A stretch of DNA of 64,000 bases from Nitrospirae bacterium YQR-1 (lineage in GTDB: Bacteria; Nitrospirota; Thermodesulfovibrionia; Thermodesulfovibrionales; Magnetobacteriaceae). The DNA lies in the NCBI GenBank assembly GCA_039908095.1, contig JAMOBJ010000006.1, forward strand, positions 1 to 64,000, in the 5' to 3' direction. Shown one piece after another: positions 54,269 to 63,963 of this stretch. Position numbers and translations under genes: made by a program. Numbering within the stretch: position 1 is the first letter of the stretch; each line of letters starts with the position of its first letter. The notes beneath the pieces were generated by a model. It made no database searches and was not told the DNA's origin. It saw nothing but the letters and a program-made list of their open reading frames with translations.

Positions 54269-54532
54269 GTGGTGCCGAAATATCCTCAAAGGACCTGTAT
54301 ATCCTGCAGAGCCAAAAGGGGCAAAACAGAGCTTTTGAGGCTTGTTGTGGAAGACGGCAAACTTCTTTATGACCAAAAGAGGGTGCTTGGCGGAAGAGGT
54401 TATCACGTGTGTCCTGATGTGCGGTGCATAGAAGTGTTAATAAGAGGAAAAAGGCTCAAAAGGATTTTTAAGGTTGAGGTTGAAAGCCTGCACCAACTAA
54501 AAGAGTTGTTAATATCGGAGGTGATTACTTAG
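54269..54532 (+). CDS. ylxR: YlxR family RNA-binding protein (DUF448)
   Basis: The family signature RTCISCRAKRGKTELLRLV is followed by a GGRGYHVCPDVRC motif. Length is 87 residues. YlxR is a small RNA-binding protein usually between nusA and infB; here nusA is not upstream and the operon starts with ylxR. GTG 54269 or the next GTG 54272 is the start. A TATGAT at 54252-54257 would put transcription start only about five bases before the GTG, and no ribosome site is seen. Confidence 0.9.
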   Translation: MVPKYPQRTCISCRAKRGKTELLRLVVEDGKLLYDQKRVLGGRGYHVCPDVRCIEVLIRGKRLKRIFKVEVESLHQLKELLISEVIT

Positions 54533-56874
54533 TGGCTATGATTAGAGTTAACGAATTGGCAAAGACCCTTTCTGTGAGTAATAAAGAGATTCTTGCCGCC
54601 ATAGAAAAAATGGGCATTGAGGGCAAAACCCATTCATCAGGTTTACAGCCTGAGTTAGTGGAAAAAGTCAAAGCGCAGTTGGCAGCCAAAACACCTAAAC
54701 AGGAAGCCGGCGTAAAAACAGCCCCATCAAACAAACAAAAACAGCCCCATCAACAATCCGCCCACCCGGTCGCTACAAAATTTGAGCCACATAAGAAGCA
54801 GCAGCCTCCTGAGCCAAGGGTTCAATCTCATAAGCCGCCTCATCAACCTCCAGTTGCTAAAGTTGTAGCCGTACAGCTGCCGGTTACTCCCGCCGCTGAG
54901 GAAGAGGAAGAGGTGGTAATACCCGACAGATTTAAAAAGAAAGTTGATATAGAAAAAGTTGAGAGGGTGAAACCAAAGTTAAGTATGCAAAGAGCCTTCC
55001 AGTCGATAAGGAAGGTTGAGCAAAAAAAGATTTTTGATGCAAGGCCCGGCAAGAAATCCTTAAAGGGCAGGCAAGTACAAAAAAGCATCGGATTAAAGCA
55101 GCCGTTGCTTCCGACTGCCCCGCGCAAGAAATTAATTAAAATTCAGGAAGGCGCTACGGTTAATGATTTTGCCAGGTTGATAGGACAAAAAACATCAGAG
55201 GTTATCAAGAAATTCATGGAATTAGGCACCATGCCGACAATAAATCAGGTAGTGGATATGGATGCAGCTCTGATGGTGGCGGAAGCATTCGGCATAAAGG
55301 TAGAGGCAGCCGAGGTAGAGAACTATGAGGCCTATGAGGAGTTGGCTGAGGATGAAAACCTTATTCTGCGTCCCCCTGTTGTCACCATCATGGGGCACGT
55401 TGACCACGGCAAGACCTCCCTTTTAGATGCTCTGAGAAAGACAAAGGTTACGGAGTCGGAAGCCGGCGGCATCACTCAGCATATAGGTGCATATAAGGTG
55501 CGTCTGAAGGGTAAAGAAATTGTGTTTTTGGATACACCCGGCCATGAAGCATTTACATCGATGAGGGCACGTGGGGCTAAGGTCACCGACATTGTAGTCC
55601 TTGTTGTTGCCGCTGACGACGGCGTTATGCCGCAGACCATTGAGGCCATAGACCATGCAAGGGCGGCCAATGTCCCCATAGTTGTGGCTATTAATAAGAT
55701 AGATAAGGGCAATGCCGACGTGGAGAGAATAAAAAAAGAACTCTCAGAGCACGATGTAATTTCTGAGGAGTGGGGCGGGAAAAATATCTTTGTTCAAGTA
55801 TCGGCCAAGAAGCTCATCGGCATCGAGGACCTTCTTGAAATGATAGTGCTTCAGGCGGAGATGATGGAGCTCAGGGCAAATCCCAACAAACCTGCGCGGG
55901 GAGTTGTCATAGAATCACGCCTTGACAAAGGGCGCGGTGCTGTAGCTACTGTGCTGATTCAAAGCGGAAAACTCATGGTTAGTGATGTGTTCGTGACAGG
56001 TTTTAGTTTTGGTAAAGTGCGGGCACTCATTGATGACGAGGGGGCAAAGATAGTAGAGGCCGGACCTTCAACTCCAGTGGAGGTTGTCGGGTTTTCAGAT
56101 GTGCCAGATGCAGGGGAATCCTTTATGGTTGTTGATGAGGAAAAGAGGGCACGGCAGATAATAATGGCCAGAAGACAAAAAACTCAGACAACCCATGCAG
56201 TGCATCCTAAGAAGTTAAACCTTGACGAGCTTTATGCCAAAATAAAAGAACAGGCCATAAAGGAACTCAACTTAATTATAAAATCCGATGTTCAGGGCTC
56301 TGCCGAGGCACTGAAGAGCTCTCTTGAAAACATTAAGCATCAGGAGGTTAAAGTAAAGGTAATACACTCTTCAACAGGCGGGATAAACGACTCGGACGTT
56401 ATGCTTGCCTCAGCTTCAAATGCTATAATGATCGGTTTTAATGTCAGGGCGGATGCTAAATCATCAAAACTTGCCGAGCGTGAGGGCGTTGACATCCGAT
56501 TCTATAATGTTATCTATGACGCCATAGACGATGTTAAGAAAGCTCTCGAGGGTCTCCTTGAGCCTACCCTTAAAGAGGTGATTCTTGGCACTGCCGAGGT
56601 TAAGCAGACTTTCTATATATCCAAGATAGGCACAGTGGCCGGCTGTCTGGTTACTGAGGGTTCAATACAGAGATCATCTGAGGGTATCAGGGTTATCAGA
56701 GACAACATAGTTATTTATGATGGTAAAATAGACACACTTAAAAGATTTAAAGATGATATAAAAGAGGCTTTGAAAGGTTATGAGTGCGGCATTGTCGTTG
56801 AAAACTACAATGATCTGAAGGCCGGAGATATTTTAGAAAATTATAAGATAGAAAAGGTAGCCGGAAAGCTCTAA
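54532..56874 (+). CDS. infB: Translation initiation factor IF-2
   Basis: GTPase that brings initiator tRNA to the ribosome. The IF2 N-domain is [27 protein letters not shown] Pro/Lys/Gln-rich linker follows (about 55-150). The G domain has [22 protein letters not shown] and NKIDK. Domains II-IV are complete to [13 protein letters not shown]. Length is 780 residues. GTG 54532 shares a base with the ylxR stop and lies eight bases after GGAGG; ATG 54538 is possible. Confidence 0.97.
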   Translation: MAMIRVNELAKTLSVSNKEILAAIEKMGIEGKTHSSGLQPELVEKVKAQLAAKTPKQEAGVKTAPSNKQKQPHQQSAHPVATKFEPHKKQQPPEPRVQSHKPPHQPPVAKVVAVQLPVTPAAEEEEEVVIPDRFKKKVDIEKVERVKPKLSMQRAFQSIRKVEQKKIFDARPGKKSLKGRQVQKSIGLKQPLLPTAPRKKLIKIQEGATVNDFARLIGQKTSEVIKKFMELGTMPTINQVVDMDAALMVAEAFGIKVEAAEVENYEAYEELAEDENLILRPPVVTIMGHVDHGKTSLLDALRKTKVTESEAGGITQHIGAYKVRLKGKEIVFLDTPGHEAFTSMRARGAKVTDIVVLVVAADDGVMPQTIEAIDHARAANVPIVVAINKIDKGNADVERIKKELSEHDVISEEWGGKNIFVQVSAKKLIGIEDLLEMIVLQAEMMELRANPNKPARGVVIESRLDKGRGAVATVLIQSGKLMVSDVFVTGFSFGKVRALIDDEGAKIVEAGPSTPVEVVGFSDVPDAGESFMVVDEEKRARQIIMARRQKTQTTHAVHPKKLNLDELYAKIKEQAIKELNLIIKSDVQGSAEALKSSLENIKHQEVKVKVIHSSTGGINDSDVMLASASNAIMIGFNVRADAKSSKLAEREGVDIRFYNVIYDAIDDVKKALEGLLEPTLKEVILGTAEVKQTFYISKIGTVAGCLVTEGSIQRSSEGIRVIRDNIVIYDGKIDTLKRFKDDIKEALKGYECGIVVENYNDLKAGDILENYKIEKVAGKL

Positions 56875-56936
56875 GCGGGGGGAAGCCGGTTTTACACGCT
56901 GCCCTGAGCGGCTACAATGCCGGTTAAGTTGACGGA

Positions 56937-57215
56937 TTGATTATTGGTGTTTTAGAAATGGACTTGTATTTGCCGGAGTCCGGTTCTTTAAAGTCCAAGA
57001 GGTTTGTTGTTAAATCTCTGAAGGACAGGATTAAGAATAAATTTAATGTATCGGTGGCCGAGGAGGCCAATGATTTATGGCAGAGGGTATCCCTCTACTG
57101 TGTTTGTATATCAAATGATGCTAAACTGGTACATAAAACCATGGAAAGTGTTAAAGATATGACGGAAAAAGAACCTCGTGTAGAGATACTTGATTACAGG
57201 CTGGAGATGTCCTGA
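56937..57215 (+). CDS. YlxP-like protein (DUF503)
   Basis: The 92-residue DUF503 product begins IIGVLEMDLYLPESGSLKSKR and continues SLKDRIKNKFNVSVAEEAN, the family signature. It is regularly found between infB and rbfA. The start is a TTG without a good ribosome site. Function is not established; a ribosome-associated role is suggested by the neighbours. Confidence 0.88.
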   Translation: MIIGVLEMDLYLPESGSLKSKRFVVKSLKDRIKNKFNVSVAEEANDLWQRVSLYCVCISNDAKLVHKTMESVKDMTEKEPRVEILDYRLEMS

Positions 57216-57216
57216 T

Positions 57217-57588
57217 ATGCACCCATTCAAGCGGGCACAGAGAGTGTCGGTTTCACTCAGAGAGGATATAGCTGAAGTGGTTCTGACAAAAATAAAAGAC
57301 CCCCGGCTTGGTTTTGTAACAATTACGGATGTTTCCGTCTCAGAGGACCTCAAGAGCGCAAGGGTTTTTGTCAGCACTCTTAAGAAAGAGGATATTGAGC
57401 AAACCCTTAAGATACTAAACTCTGCGGCAGGGTTTGTCAGAAGGGAAATATCAAAAACCATTAAGATGAAAGTTATACCGGTTTTGACTTTTTCTGAGGA
57501 CAAGTCCATAACTTATGGATCCAAAATAGATGAAATCTTTGATAAAATACATGGAGATGCTTATGAATCCACCAGAGAACCTGATTAG
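57217..57588 (+). CDS. rbfA: Ribosome-binding factor A
   Basis: 30S maturation factor. The KH-like fold is represented by FKRAQRVSVSLREDIAEVVLTKIKDPRLGFVTITDV and VFVSTL, with the helical motif ILNSAAGFVRREIS. ATG 57217 is behind GGAG, giving 123 residues. It overlaps the start of nrnA by 26 bases. Confidence 0.95.
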   Translation: MHPFKRAQRVSVSLREDIAEVVLTKIKDPRLGFVTITDVSVSEDLKSARVFVSTLKKEDIEQTLKILNSAAGFVRREISKTIKMKVIPVLTFSEDKSITYGSKIDEIFDKIHGDAYESTREPD

Positions 57589-58558
57589 AGAAATCAGGGA
57601 AAACAATCAGTTCTATATAGTGCCTCATGTGTTTCCCGACGGGGATGCAGTGGGCTCATCGCTTGCCCTTGCCGAGGCTCTTATGTGTATGGGAAAACAG
57701 GTTGCTATAAAGTCCAGAGACGCTCTCCCCGCCCAGTATTCTTTTCTTTCCGGCTCTCAGATGTTTTCAAATGATTTCAGCTTCCCTGAGGCCCTGTCAA
57801 CTGTTCTTATCATAGTTGATTGCAACACTGCACAGCGGGCGGCGGTTGAAAAGGTACAATTTAAAAAAACGCTTGTAATAGACCACCACTTGATGGGAGA
57901 CGGCGACTATGAAACAGAGGGGGAGGTAAGTGCGGATGAGGGCGACGGAGGGCACTTTAGTGATGCACACTGGATAGTGTCTAAAAGCCCTGCAACCGGC
58001 CTTCTGATATATTATTTGATAAATGCGCTTTCGGTTGATATGACAAAATCCATGGCCGAAAACCTCTACACAGCTATTGCTTTTGACACCGGCTCATTTC
58101 GGTTTGGCAATACCACTGCCGATGCATTGGGCGTTTGTGCCAAACTGGTTGACTCAGGTGTAAGTCCCTCATATATCGCCGACAGTCTTTACAATAACTG
58201 GTCTGAGGCTAAATTTATGTTATTTAAACAGATGATGTCCTCTTTGGACATCCATGGCTTTGTGTCAACAGCGGTAGTGACTGAGGCAATGTTTAAGGAG
58301 ACAGGGGCGGTTGGGGAAGATACCGAGAATTTTGTGAATTTCCCTCTGATGGTTAACTCCGTAAAGATTTCAGCATTTTTCAGAGAGTACAGCCCTGGGA
58401 CGTGGAAGGTGTCACTTCGTTCACAGGGAGATATAAATGTAGCCGCCATAGCCGGTAACTTTGGCGGTGGCGGGCATAGAAATGCAGCAGGATTCAGGGT
58501 TTCCGGCACGATAGAAACACTTAAGGAAAACTTACTTGAGAAGTTAAAAGCACTGTAG
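57563..58558 (+). CDS. nrnA: DHH/DHHA1 phosphoesterase, NrnA-like
   Basis: Predicted oligoribonuclease/pAp phosphatase. The DHH motifs are HVFPDGDAVGSSLAL, IIVDCNTAQR and VIDHH. The DHHA1 end has GGGGHRNAAGFRV. I chose ATG 57563, six bases after GGAG (331 residues); in-frame ATGs at 57551 and 57557 are alternatives. Usual place between rbfA and truB. Confidence 0.93.
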   Translation: MNPPENLIREIRENNQFYIVPHVFPDGDAVGSSLALAEALMCMGKQVAIKSRDALPAQYSFLSGSQMFSNDFSFPEALSTVLIIVDCNTAQRAAVEKVQFKKTLVIDHHLMGDGDYETEGEVSADEGDGGHFSDAHWIVSKSPATGLLIYYLINALSVDMTKSMAENLYTAIAFDTGSFRFGNTTADALGVCAKLVDSGVSPSYIADSLYNNWSEAKFMLFKQMMSSLDIHGFVSTAVVTEAMFKETGAVGEDTENFVNFPLMVNSVKISAFFREYSPGTWKVSLRSQGDINVAAIAGNFGGGGHRNAAGFRVSGTIETLKENLLEKLKAL

Positions 58559-59431
58559 GTGCTTACGGATTTAGTTATAAACCTCAATAAGCCCTGTGGC
58601 ATAACATCTCATGGGGCAATACAGAGATTGAAGTCCATCCTTAAAGCCAAAAAAGCAGGCCATAGCGGCACCTTGGACCCTCTGGCTGAAGGTGTGCTTG
58701 TTGTGATGACCGGCAGGGCTACAAAACTTGCCGGATACTTTGTCGGCCTTAACAAGGAATACGTGGCAACAATCAGGCTGGGTGTTGCCACCGATACCCT
58801 TGACAGAGAGGGTCGGGTGGTTAGGGAATCAGCCGTAAGTGCGGATGTCTCAGAACACATAAACGCAGCACTCAGCTGTTTTACAGGGGCGATAGAGCAA
58901 ACGCCCCCGATGTTTTCCGCTCTTAAGTCAAACGGGCAGCCGTTGTATAAACTGGCACGGCAGGGGATAGAGATAAATAGGGCAAAACGCCCGGTAACCA
59001 TATATGAAATCGAGATGCTGGATTATAAAAATCCTTTTTTAACTATACGGGTACTCTGCTCCAAAGGGACTTACATTCGGGCGCTGGCTGCTGATTTGGC
59101 AGAGGAATTAGGTACTTGCGGGCATATTCACAGCCTTGTGCGGACAAAGGTTGGTGGTTTTACAATCAATGATTCCTTTCAGTTAGAAAAACCAGCCTCT
59201 GAAAACATGGGGATTTATTCAATGGATGCGGCACTGTCCCATCTTCATGAAATCGCTCTTGATGCTGCTGAGATGAGGGACTTTTTAAACGGCAGAATTA
59301 TAAATTCCATGCCGGCTACAGACTCAGGGGTTCCCTTTTACAGAGTCAAAGATTCCGGCGGAACTCTTGTGGCAATAGCACAAAGACTGGAGGATGGCAT
59401 AAGGTTACAGACAATGCTTGGAAGCAGGTAA
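58559..59431 (+). CDS. truB: tRNA pseudouridine-55 synthase TruB
   Basis: Makes pseudouridine 55 in tRNA. Motif I is GHSGTLDPLAEGVLVV with the catalytic Asp. Motif II includes KEYVATIRLGVATDT, then TPPMFSALKSNGQPLYKLAR and GTYIRALAADLAEELG. Length is 290 residues including a PUA-like C-terminus. The GTG start directly follows the nrnA stop. Confidence 0.96.
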   Translation: MLTDLVINLNKPCGITSHGAIQRLKSILKAKKAGHSGTLDPLAEGVLVVMTGRATKLAGYFVGLNKEYVATIRLGVATDTLDREGRVVRESAVSADVSEHINAALSCFTGAIEQTPPMFSALKSNGQPLYKLARQGIEINRAKRPVTIYEIEMLDYKNPFLTIRVLCSKGTYIRALAADLAEELGTCGHIHSLVRTKVGGFTINDSFQLEKPASENMGIYSMDAALSHLHEIALDAAEMRDFLNGRIINSMPATDSGVPFYRVKDSGGTLVAIAQRLEDGIRLQTMLGSR

Positions 59432-59477
59432 TCAGCTGAGGCAGATTATAGCGGCGCAAGATACTTAAAAGAAAAAA

Positions 59478-59604
59478 ACTGGATTCCAGCTCGTAGGCGG
59501 GAATGACAAAGGAGGGCGTCATTCCTTTTTCTTTTTAGTCATTCTTTTTTCCTTTTCTGTTATTCTTTTTTTTCTGTCATTCCGAGCGAAAGCCGGAATC
59601 CAGT
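59478..59604. repeat. Inverted-repeat element (REP/MITE-like) after truB
   Basis: Left arm 59478-59508 (ACTGGATTCC ... GGGAATGACA) and right arm 59575-59604 are near-perfect inverse copies of about 30 bases. Between them are imperfect tandem units of GTCATTCTTTTT. Same family as 45105-45195. No ORF. It fills the first third of the 419-base gap before pilM. Confidence 0.8.
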
Positions 59605-59702
59605 ATTTATCATTGACTACTGGCATTTTTCAAAATAATCGTTTCTGATGCATTTTGCCCCTCTGTAAATTGATGATAACATTATAATAACACAGGAATT
59701 TA

Positions 59703-59777
59703 GTGAAAATATATGAAGTTCTTAAATATATCAAAAATAAAGAGTCTGCCGTGGAAATAGTTAAAGCTGTTTTTTAA
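59703..59777 (+). CDS. Possible 24-residue peptide before pilM
   Basis: GTG 59703, four bases after AGGAA and 14 after a TATAAT, opens a 24-codon frame (MKIYEVLKYIKNKESAVEIV ...) with balanced Lys/Glu helix character. No homolog recognised. May be chance in AT-rich DNA. Confidence 0.25.
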   Translation: MKIYEVLKYIKNKESAVEIVKAVF

Positions 59778-59816
59778 TGTTTTTTGTTAAGTGTGTAGAA
59801 AAAATAGAAAAAACAC

Positions 59817-59844
59817 TTGACAAGATTGTTAAATTATGTAAAAA
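59817..59844 (+). promoter_or_regulatory. Candidate promoter for pilM-pilQ
   Basis: Perfect TTGACA (59817-59822), 16-base spacer, TAAAAA (59839-59844). The predicted start site falls on the pilM ATG (59851). There is no Shine-Dalgarno before pilM, in keeping with a leaderless message. Confidence 0.45.
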
Positions 59845-59850
59845 TTCACA

Positions 59851-60915
59851 ATGTTGGAATTGTTAGGAAGTAAATCGCTTCTTGGGTTGGATATAGGTTC
59901 TTCTTCTATAAAGGCCGTCCAGCTGAAAGATACACGGGACGGTTACGAGCTGGAGCTGTTCGATTACATTGAATTAGCCCCCTCTATAATAGTGGAAGAT
60001 AATATTGCCGACACTGCCAAATTGTCGGAGGCGATAAAAGAGCTGATAAAAAAAGTCCGTATCAAAAGTAAAAATGTGGTTATATCACTGTCCGGGCACT
60101 CATCGGTTATAATTAAAAAGATAGTGCTGCCGGAGATGACAGAGGAAGTGTTAAACGAAAACATTCGTTATGAGGCCGAACAGTACGTGCCTTTTGGCAT
60201 AGAGGATGTAAATCTTGATTACCAGATAATAGGACCTGCGGAGGAGCAGGGGCAGATTGATGTTGTGCTTGTGGCCGTAAAGAAGGATTTTTTAAACAGT
60301 TATATACATGCAGTCAAGGAAGCCGGGCTTAATCCTGTGATAGTGGATGTAGATGCCTTTGCTCTTGAAAACATGTATGAAATCAACTACAAGGTAAAGG
60401 GAGAGGAACCTAAAAACATAGCAATAGTAAACGTTGGAGCATCGAAAGTGACGTTAAACATACTGAAAACCGGTATTTCCGTATTTACTAAAGACAGCTC
60501 AATCGGGAGCATGATTCACACGGAGTCTCTAATGCGTGAGTTTAAGCTGCCTTATGAGACGGCACAACGCCTAAAGCGCGGTGAGTCTGTAGATGGGGTT
60601 TCACCGGAGGATGCTAAAACGGTGCTTATGAGTGCTAATGAGCAAATTATAATGGAGATACGCAGATCCCTTGATTATTTCAGTGACTCTCCTGAGATGG
60701 AAGCTATAGATGAAATTATGATTGGAGGGGGCGGAAGTCTTGTTCATGGATTGAAAGAAGGGCTGTCTGAACGGACAGGTTACCAGGTGACTCATATTAA
60801 CCCATTTAAAAATATGAAAATCCCAAAGAGCTTTGATCTGAAGCAACTGGATTTAATAGCGCCCATAGCCGCAGTGGCCGTGGGACTGGCAATAAGGAAA
60901 ATCGGCGACAGATGA
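59851..60915 (+). CDS. pilM: Type IV pilus assembly ATPase-fold protein PilM
   Basis: Cytoplasmic actin-like protein of the pilus alignment complex. It begins with the nucleotide loop LLGLDIGSSSIKAVQLK. Motifs VVISLSGHSSVIIKKIVLPEM, RYEAEQYVPFGIEDVNLDYQ and IMIGGGGSLVHGL are typical. Length is 354 residues. It overlaps pilN by four bases and is first in pilMNOP(Q). Confidence 0.96.
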   Translation: MLELLGSKSLLGLDIGSSSIKAVQLKDTRDGYELELFDYIELAPSIIVEDNIADTAKLSEAIKELIKKVRIKSKNVVISLSGHSSVIIKKIVLPEMTEEVLNENIRYEAEQYVPFGIEDVNLDYQIIGPAEEQGQIDVVLVAVKKDFLNSYIHAVKEAGLNPVIVDVDAFALENMYEINYKVKGEEPKNIAIVNVGASKVTLNILKTGISVFTKDSSIGSMIHTESLMREFKLPYETAQRLKRGESVDGVSPEDAKTVLMSANEQIIMEIRRSLDYFSDSPEMEAIDEIMIGGGGSLVHGLKEGLSERTGYQVTHINPFKNMKIPKSFDLKQLDLIAPIAAVAVGLAIRKIGDR

Positions 60916-61496
60916 TAAAAATAAACCTTCTTCCACTGGAAGGGAAAGCAAGGAGGAGGAAGAAAGCTGCTGCGCCGGTACCGGCAACTTTACTTTTTAT
61001 AATACTTGTATTTATTATCTCCGCTGGCGCAGCCCTGTTTATGTATATTCATCTGTCCGGAAAAGTAACAAAAATGAAGAAAGAGAAAGCTCAAAAAGAC
61101 GTCCTGCTTGCTGATTTGAAAAAAAAGATAGGTGATGTTGATAAGCTTGAGCAGAAGCTCAAAAAGATAGAAGACAATAAAAAGGTTATAATGCAGTTAA
61201 GGGCGGCTCAGAGCGTCCCGGTAAAGGTGCTTGACGAGCTCAGTAAGCTGCTGCCTGATAACGTATGGTTTAACAAATTAAACATTTCGGACAACAAGAT
61301 AGCAATGGATGGTACAGCGTTTACTAATGATGATGTGGTCATTTTTGTAGAAAACCTGAAGAACTCTAAACTCTTTAAGGACACAACATTGCGCAGGGCA
61401 ACCGGCTCTTCAACTTCAGATGTAAATGTGGTCAGTTACTCAATAGAGTTGGCGATAAACACGGAAGAGCCAAAAGACGGAGCCGCCAAACATTAG
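60912..61496 (+). CDS. pilN: Type IV pilus inner-membrane protein PilN
   Basis: The N-terminus IKINLLPLEGKARRRKK is the PilM-binding motif. One membrane helix (about residues 22-46) is followed by a coiled-coil and a ferredoxin-like periplasmic domain. Length is 194 residues. It pairs with PilO, whose GTG overlaps its stop by one base. Confidence 0.94.
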   Translation: MIKINLLPLEGKARRRKKAAAPVPATLLFIILVFIISAGAALFMYIHLSGKVTKMKKEKAQKDVLLADLKKKIGDVDKLEQKLKKIEDNKKVIMQLRAAQSVPVKVLDELSKLLPDNVWFNKLNISDNKIAMDGTAFTNDDVVIFVENLKNSKLFKDTTLRRATGSSTSDVNVVSYSIELAINTEEPKDGAAKH

Positions 61497-62080
61497 TGGA
61501 AAAGATAGACCTTGATAAACTGCCCCAGTGGCAGAGGATATTGTTTATAGTGCTGCCTCTTATTCTCGTGGCGGTACCATTTTATCTTGTGATATACAGC
61601 CCTAAGACTGCTGAGATAAAAAAATTAAAAACGGCGATAAAGTCGTTGGATGATGAGATAACAAAGGCTCAAAAGAAAGTAGCCAACCTTGCAAGACTAA
61701 AGGAAGAGCTGGCCCAGGCGGAGGTGGATTATGCAGAGATAAAAAGGCAGCTTCCCGTGGAAGGTGAGATTTCAAGCCTCCTTAAGCAGTTATCGGATGA
61801 CTGCAAACGTTCCGGCCTTGTGATAGCTCTGTGGGAGCCACTGCCCAGGGCGGAACATGCAAGCGGGATTCTGTATGAAACCCGTGTCAGGCTTGATATA
61901 AGAGGCTCATACCACCAATTGGGGGACTTCTTAAGCAGAATAACCTCCCTTAACAGGATTGTAAATGTATCTCAGATGACACTCAGTAAGGCTGATAAGG
62001 CAGGCAAAGATGATGTAATGCTGTCTATCAACTTAAACACAAGCACTTTTACATCTAAACCTGAACCGGAGGGCAACTGA
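61496..62080 (+). CDS. pilO: Type IV pilus inner-membrane protein PilO
   Basis: It starts with GTG sharing a base with the pilN stop. One membrane helix (about residues 12-34, ILFIVLPLILVAVPFYLVIY), a coiled-coil, then a domain with VRLDIRGSYHQLGDFLSRIT, the PilO signature. Length is 194 residues. It forms the PilN-PilO heterodimer and contacts PilP. Confidence 0.94.
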   Translation: MEKIDLDKLPQWQRILFIVLPLILVAVPFYLVIYSPKTAEIKKLKTAIKSLDDEITKAQKKVANLARLKEELAQAEVDYAEIKRQLPVEGEISSLLKQLSDDCKRSGLVIALWEPLPRAEHASGILYETRVRLDIRGSYHQLGDFLSRITSLNRIVNVSQMTLSKADKAGKDDVMLSINLNTSTFTSKPEPEGN

Positions 62081-62577
62081 AAAAGCCTGCTTTTATAGCA
62101 CCACTGATGGTATTGGCGGCATTGTTTGCCTCTGAAGGTGCGCTGTTTGCTGAGAACCCTCCAGAAGAGGTGCCGCCGGCTCCTGTTGCCAGAATCCCTA
62201 AACCTGTAATCTATCCATACAACGCAATGGGAAGGCGTGACCCCTTCATGTCTATAATTGACTTAAATAAAAGGAAACGTACTGAGACTAAAGAGGGTAA
62301 AAAGAGGAGAGTGCTCTCTCCGCTTGAGCTTGTTGATTTAGGCTCAATACAGCTCTCAGGTATACTCTCGGACCCTCAGGGCAAATACGCATTGGTTACT
62401 ATTACCGGCGGAAAGTCCTTTGTAATAAGGGAAGGAACGCCGATAGGGCCAAATGGTGGCATAGTGTCAAAAATTAACTCTGATAATTTTATAATTACAG
62501 AGGAAAGCACAGATCCATACGGGAAGCCGGTACCGATTACTACTAAAATCAGGCTAAGAAAAGAGGAGGAGGAGTGA
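62077..62577 (+). CDS. pilP: Type IV pilus protein PilP, probable CTG start
   Basis: Links the inner-membrane PilNO to the PilQ secretin. The body has the PilP core AMGRRDPFMSI and LSGILSDPQGKYALVTI. The first ATG (62107) would cut into the signal peptide. A CTG at 62077, behind GGAGGG and overlapping the pilO stop, restores MKKPAFIAPLMVLAALFA. Total 166 residues. The usual lipobox Cys is not seen, so it may be a soluble or N-anchored form. Confidence 0.88.
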   Translation: MKKPAFIAPLMVLAALFASEGALFAENPPEEVPPAPVARIPKPVIYPYNAMGRRDPFMSIIDLNKRKRTETKEGKKRRVLSPLELVDLGSIQLSGILSDPQGKYALVTITGGKSFVIREGTPIGPNGGIVSKINSDNFIITEESTDPYGKPVPITTKIRLRKEEEE

Positions 62578-63893
62578 CGGGAAGAGGAAACGCTGTCTTA
62601 GCCGGTCTCATCCTTCTATTGCTTTGCAATTGTACGTCTGTTAAGAAAGACTCTGAGAGTGCCGCCTCCGGCGCTCTTAACAAAATAACCAATATAGAGA
62701 TTTCCGGATTTAATATAAAAGTGGAAGCCGTGGAGCCGTTTAACTATGAGATTTTGCACTCAGACAGCCGTTTAACACACGGTGTGTTTCTGCAGGGGGT
62801 CAGTGCCGAGGGGTTTGACGGTAAAACACTCTCCTCAGGGCAGGGAACGCCTGCGGTGGTGATTGCCGTAAGCGGCACTGCGGACAATGTAACCGTCTCA
62901 GAGAGCAGCAATTTGGAGATAACTTCTGATTCAGCCTTTACCATTGAGCCGTTACAGGAAGGTAACATCCTTAAAATGAAACTATTGCGTGCCGAGGAGA
63001 GTATGAAAACGATTGACTCCGGCACAATGGGTAAGTTCATAACCGGTATAGAGTTTAAACAAACTGATGACACCTCTGTTGTGGAGATAGCAGGAGACGG
63101 CCCTCTGGTTCCGGATGTGTTTAGCCTTGAGGGGCGTATTGTTGTTGATATACCGTCAGTGCAGCTGTTTCCGATGGCTCAGGTAAGGGTGCAAAGTCCG
63201 CTGACTGGAATAAGATGGGGACAGCATAAAGATAAAGTAAGGATTGTACTTGATTTAGCCGATAAGGTTAAGTATGATGTGCAACTGCATAACAAAGGCC
63301 TCTCGGTAAGGCTCTCGGCTCAGAGTAAGATGGAAGACATCCGGAGCACAAAAAAGCTGACAGATGATTTGCTTCAGAAATCTACGCCTGAGACAGCCGT
63401 CGCCAAAGCGCCTGACTTTAAGGACCATCTCATATCACTTGATTTTAAAGATGCAGATGTGGTCTCCATAATAAGGCTTATATCTGAAGTAAGCGGGGCA
63501 AACATTGTGTTAGACCCGGGTGTAGCCGGTAAGATAACGATAAAACTAAAGGATATGTCCTGGCAAAAGGCACTTGATCTGATACTGCGGACACATAACC
63601 TTGAAAAGACAGTCATTGACAACACTATCAGGATATACAACCCGCAGAGCAATAAAGCAGCAACTGATACAGAGGAAACAACAGGCCGCCAGATAGTAAT
63701 AAAAGATTTAAATATAACGCTGACCGGTCTTAACGGAAGCGTAAAGACGATAAGAAAGGCCAATATAACCTCGGAAAACGGCAAACTAAGACTTGATTTA
63801 AATGTTACCGTGGATTCGGCCAAACATCCGGTTAAAGCAAAAACCACAAGGAAACCACTTAAAAAACATAAGAAAAAAGGCAGCCGGCTTTAG
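62574..63893 (+). CDS. PilQ-like N-terminal protein (AMIN and STN domains, no secretin domain)
   Basis: Periplasmic part of a type IV pilus secretin. After a signal segment (LILLLLCNC) it has one or two AMIN domains (peptidoglycan binding; ITGIEFKQTDDTSVVEI, VRIVLDLADKVKYDV). An STN/N0 domain follows (LISLDFKDADVVSIIRLISEVSGANIVLDPGV). Instead of N1 and secretin domains it ends with a basic tail (RKPLKKHKKK). Length is 439 residues versus about 700 in PilQ. The GTG overlaps the pilP stop; AGGAGG is good. The next gene may carry the channel part. Confidence 0.85.
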   Translation: MTGRGNAVLAGLILLLLCNCTSVKKDSESAASGALNKITNIEISGFNIKVEAVEPFNYEILHSDSRLTHGVFLQGVSAEGFDGKTLSSGQGTPAVVIAVSGTADNVTVSESSNLEITSDSAFTIEPLQEGNILKMKLLRAEESMKTIDSGTMGKFITGIEFKQTDDTSVVEIAGDGPLVPDVFSLEGRIVVDIPSVQLFPMAQVRVQSPLTGIRWGQHKDKVRIVLDLADKVKYDVQLHNKGLSVRLSAQSKMEDIRSTKKLTDDLLQKSTPETAVAKAPDFKDHLISLDFKDADVVSIIRLISEVSGANIVLDPGVAGKITIKLKDMSWQKALDLILRTHNLEKTVIDNTIRIYNPQSNKAATDTEETTGRQIVIKDLNITLTGLNGSVKTIRKANITSENGKLRLDLNVTVDSAKHPVKAKTTRKPLKKHKKKGSRL

Positions 63894-63963
63894 GGCCACG
63901 GAGGGTCTCATATGTGTTTTAGATGTTTATACTGTTTCAGAGCTATAGCGTGAGGGAGGTAAA

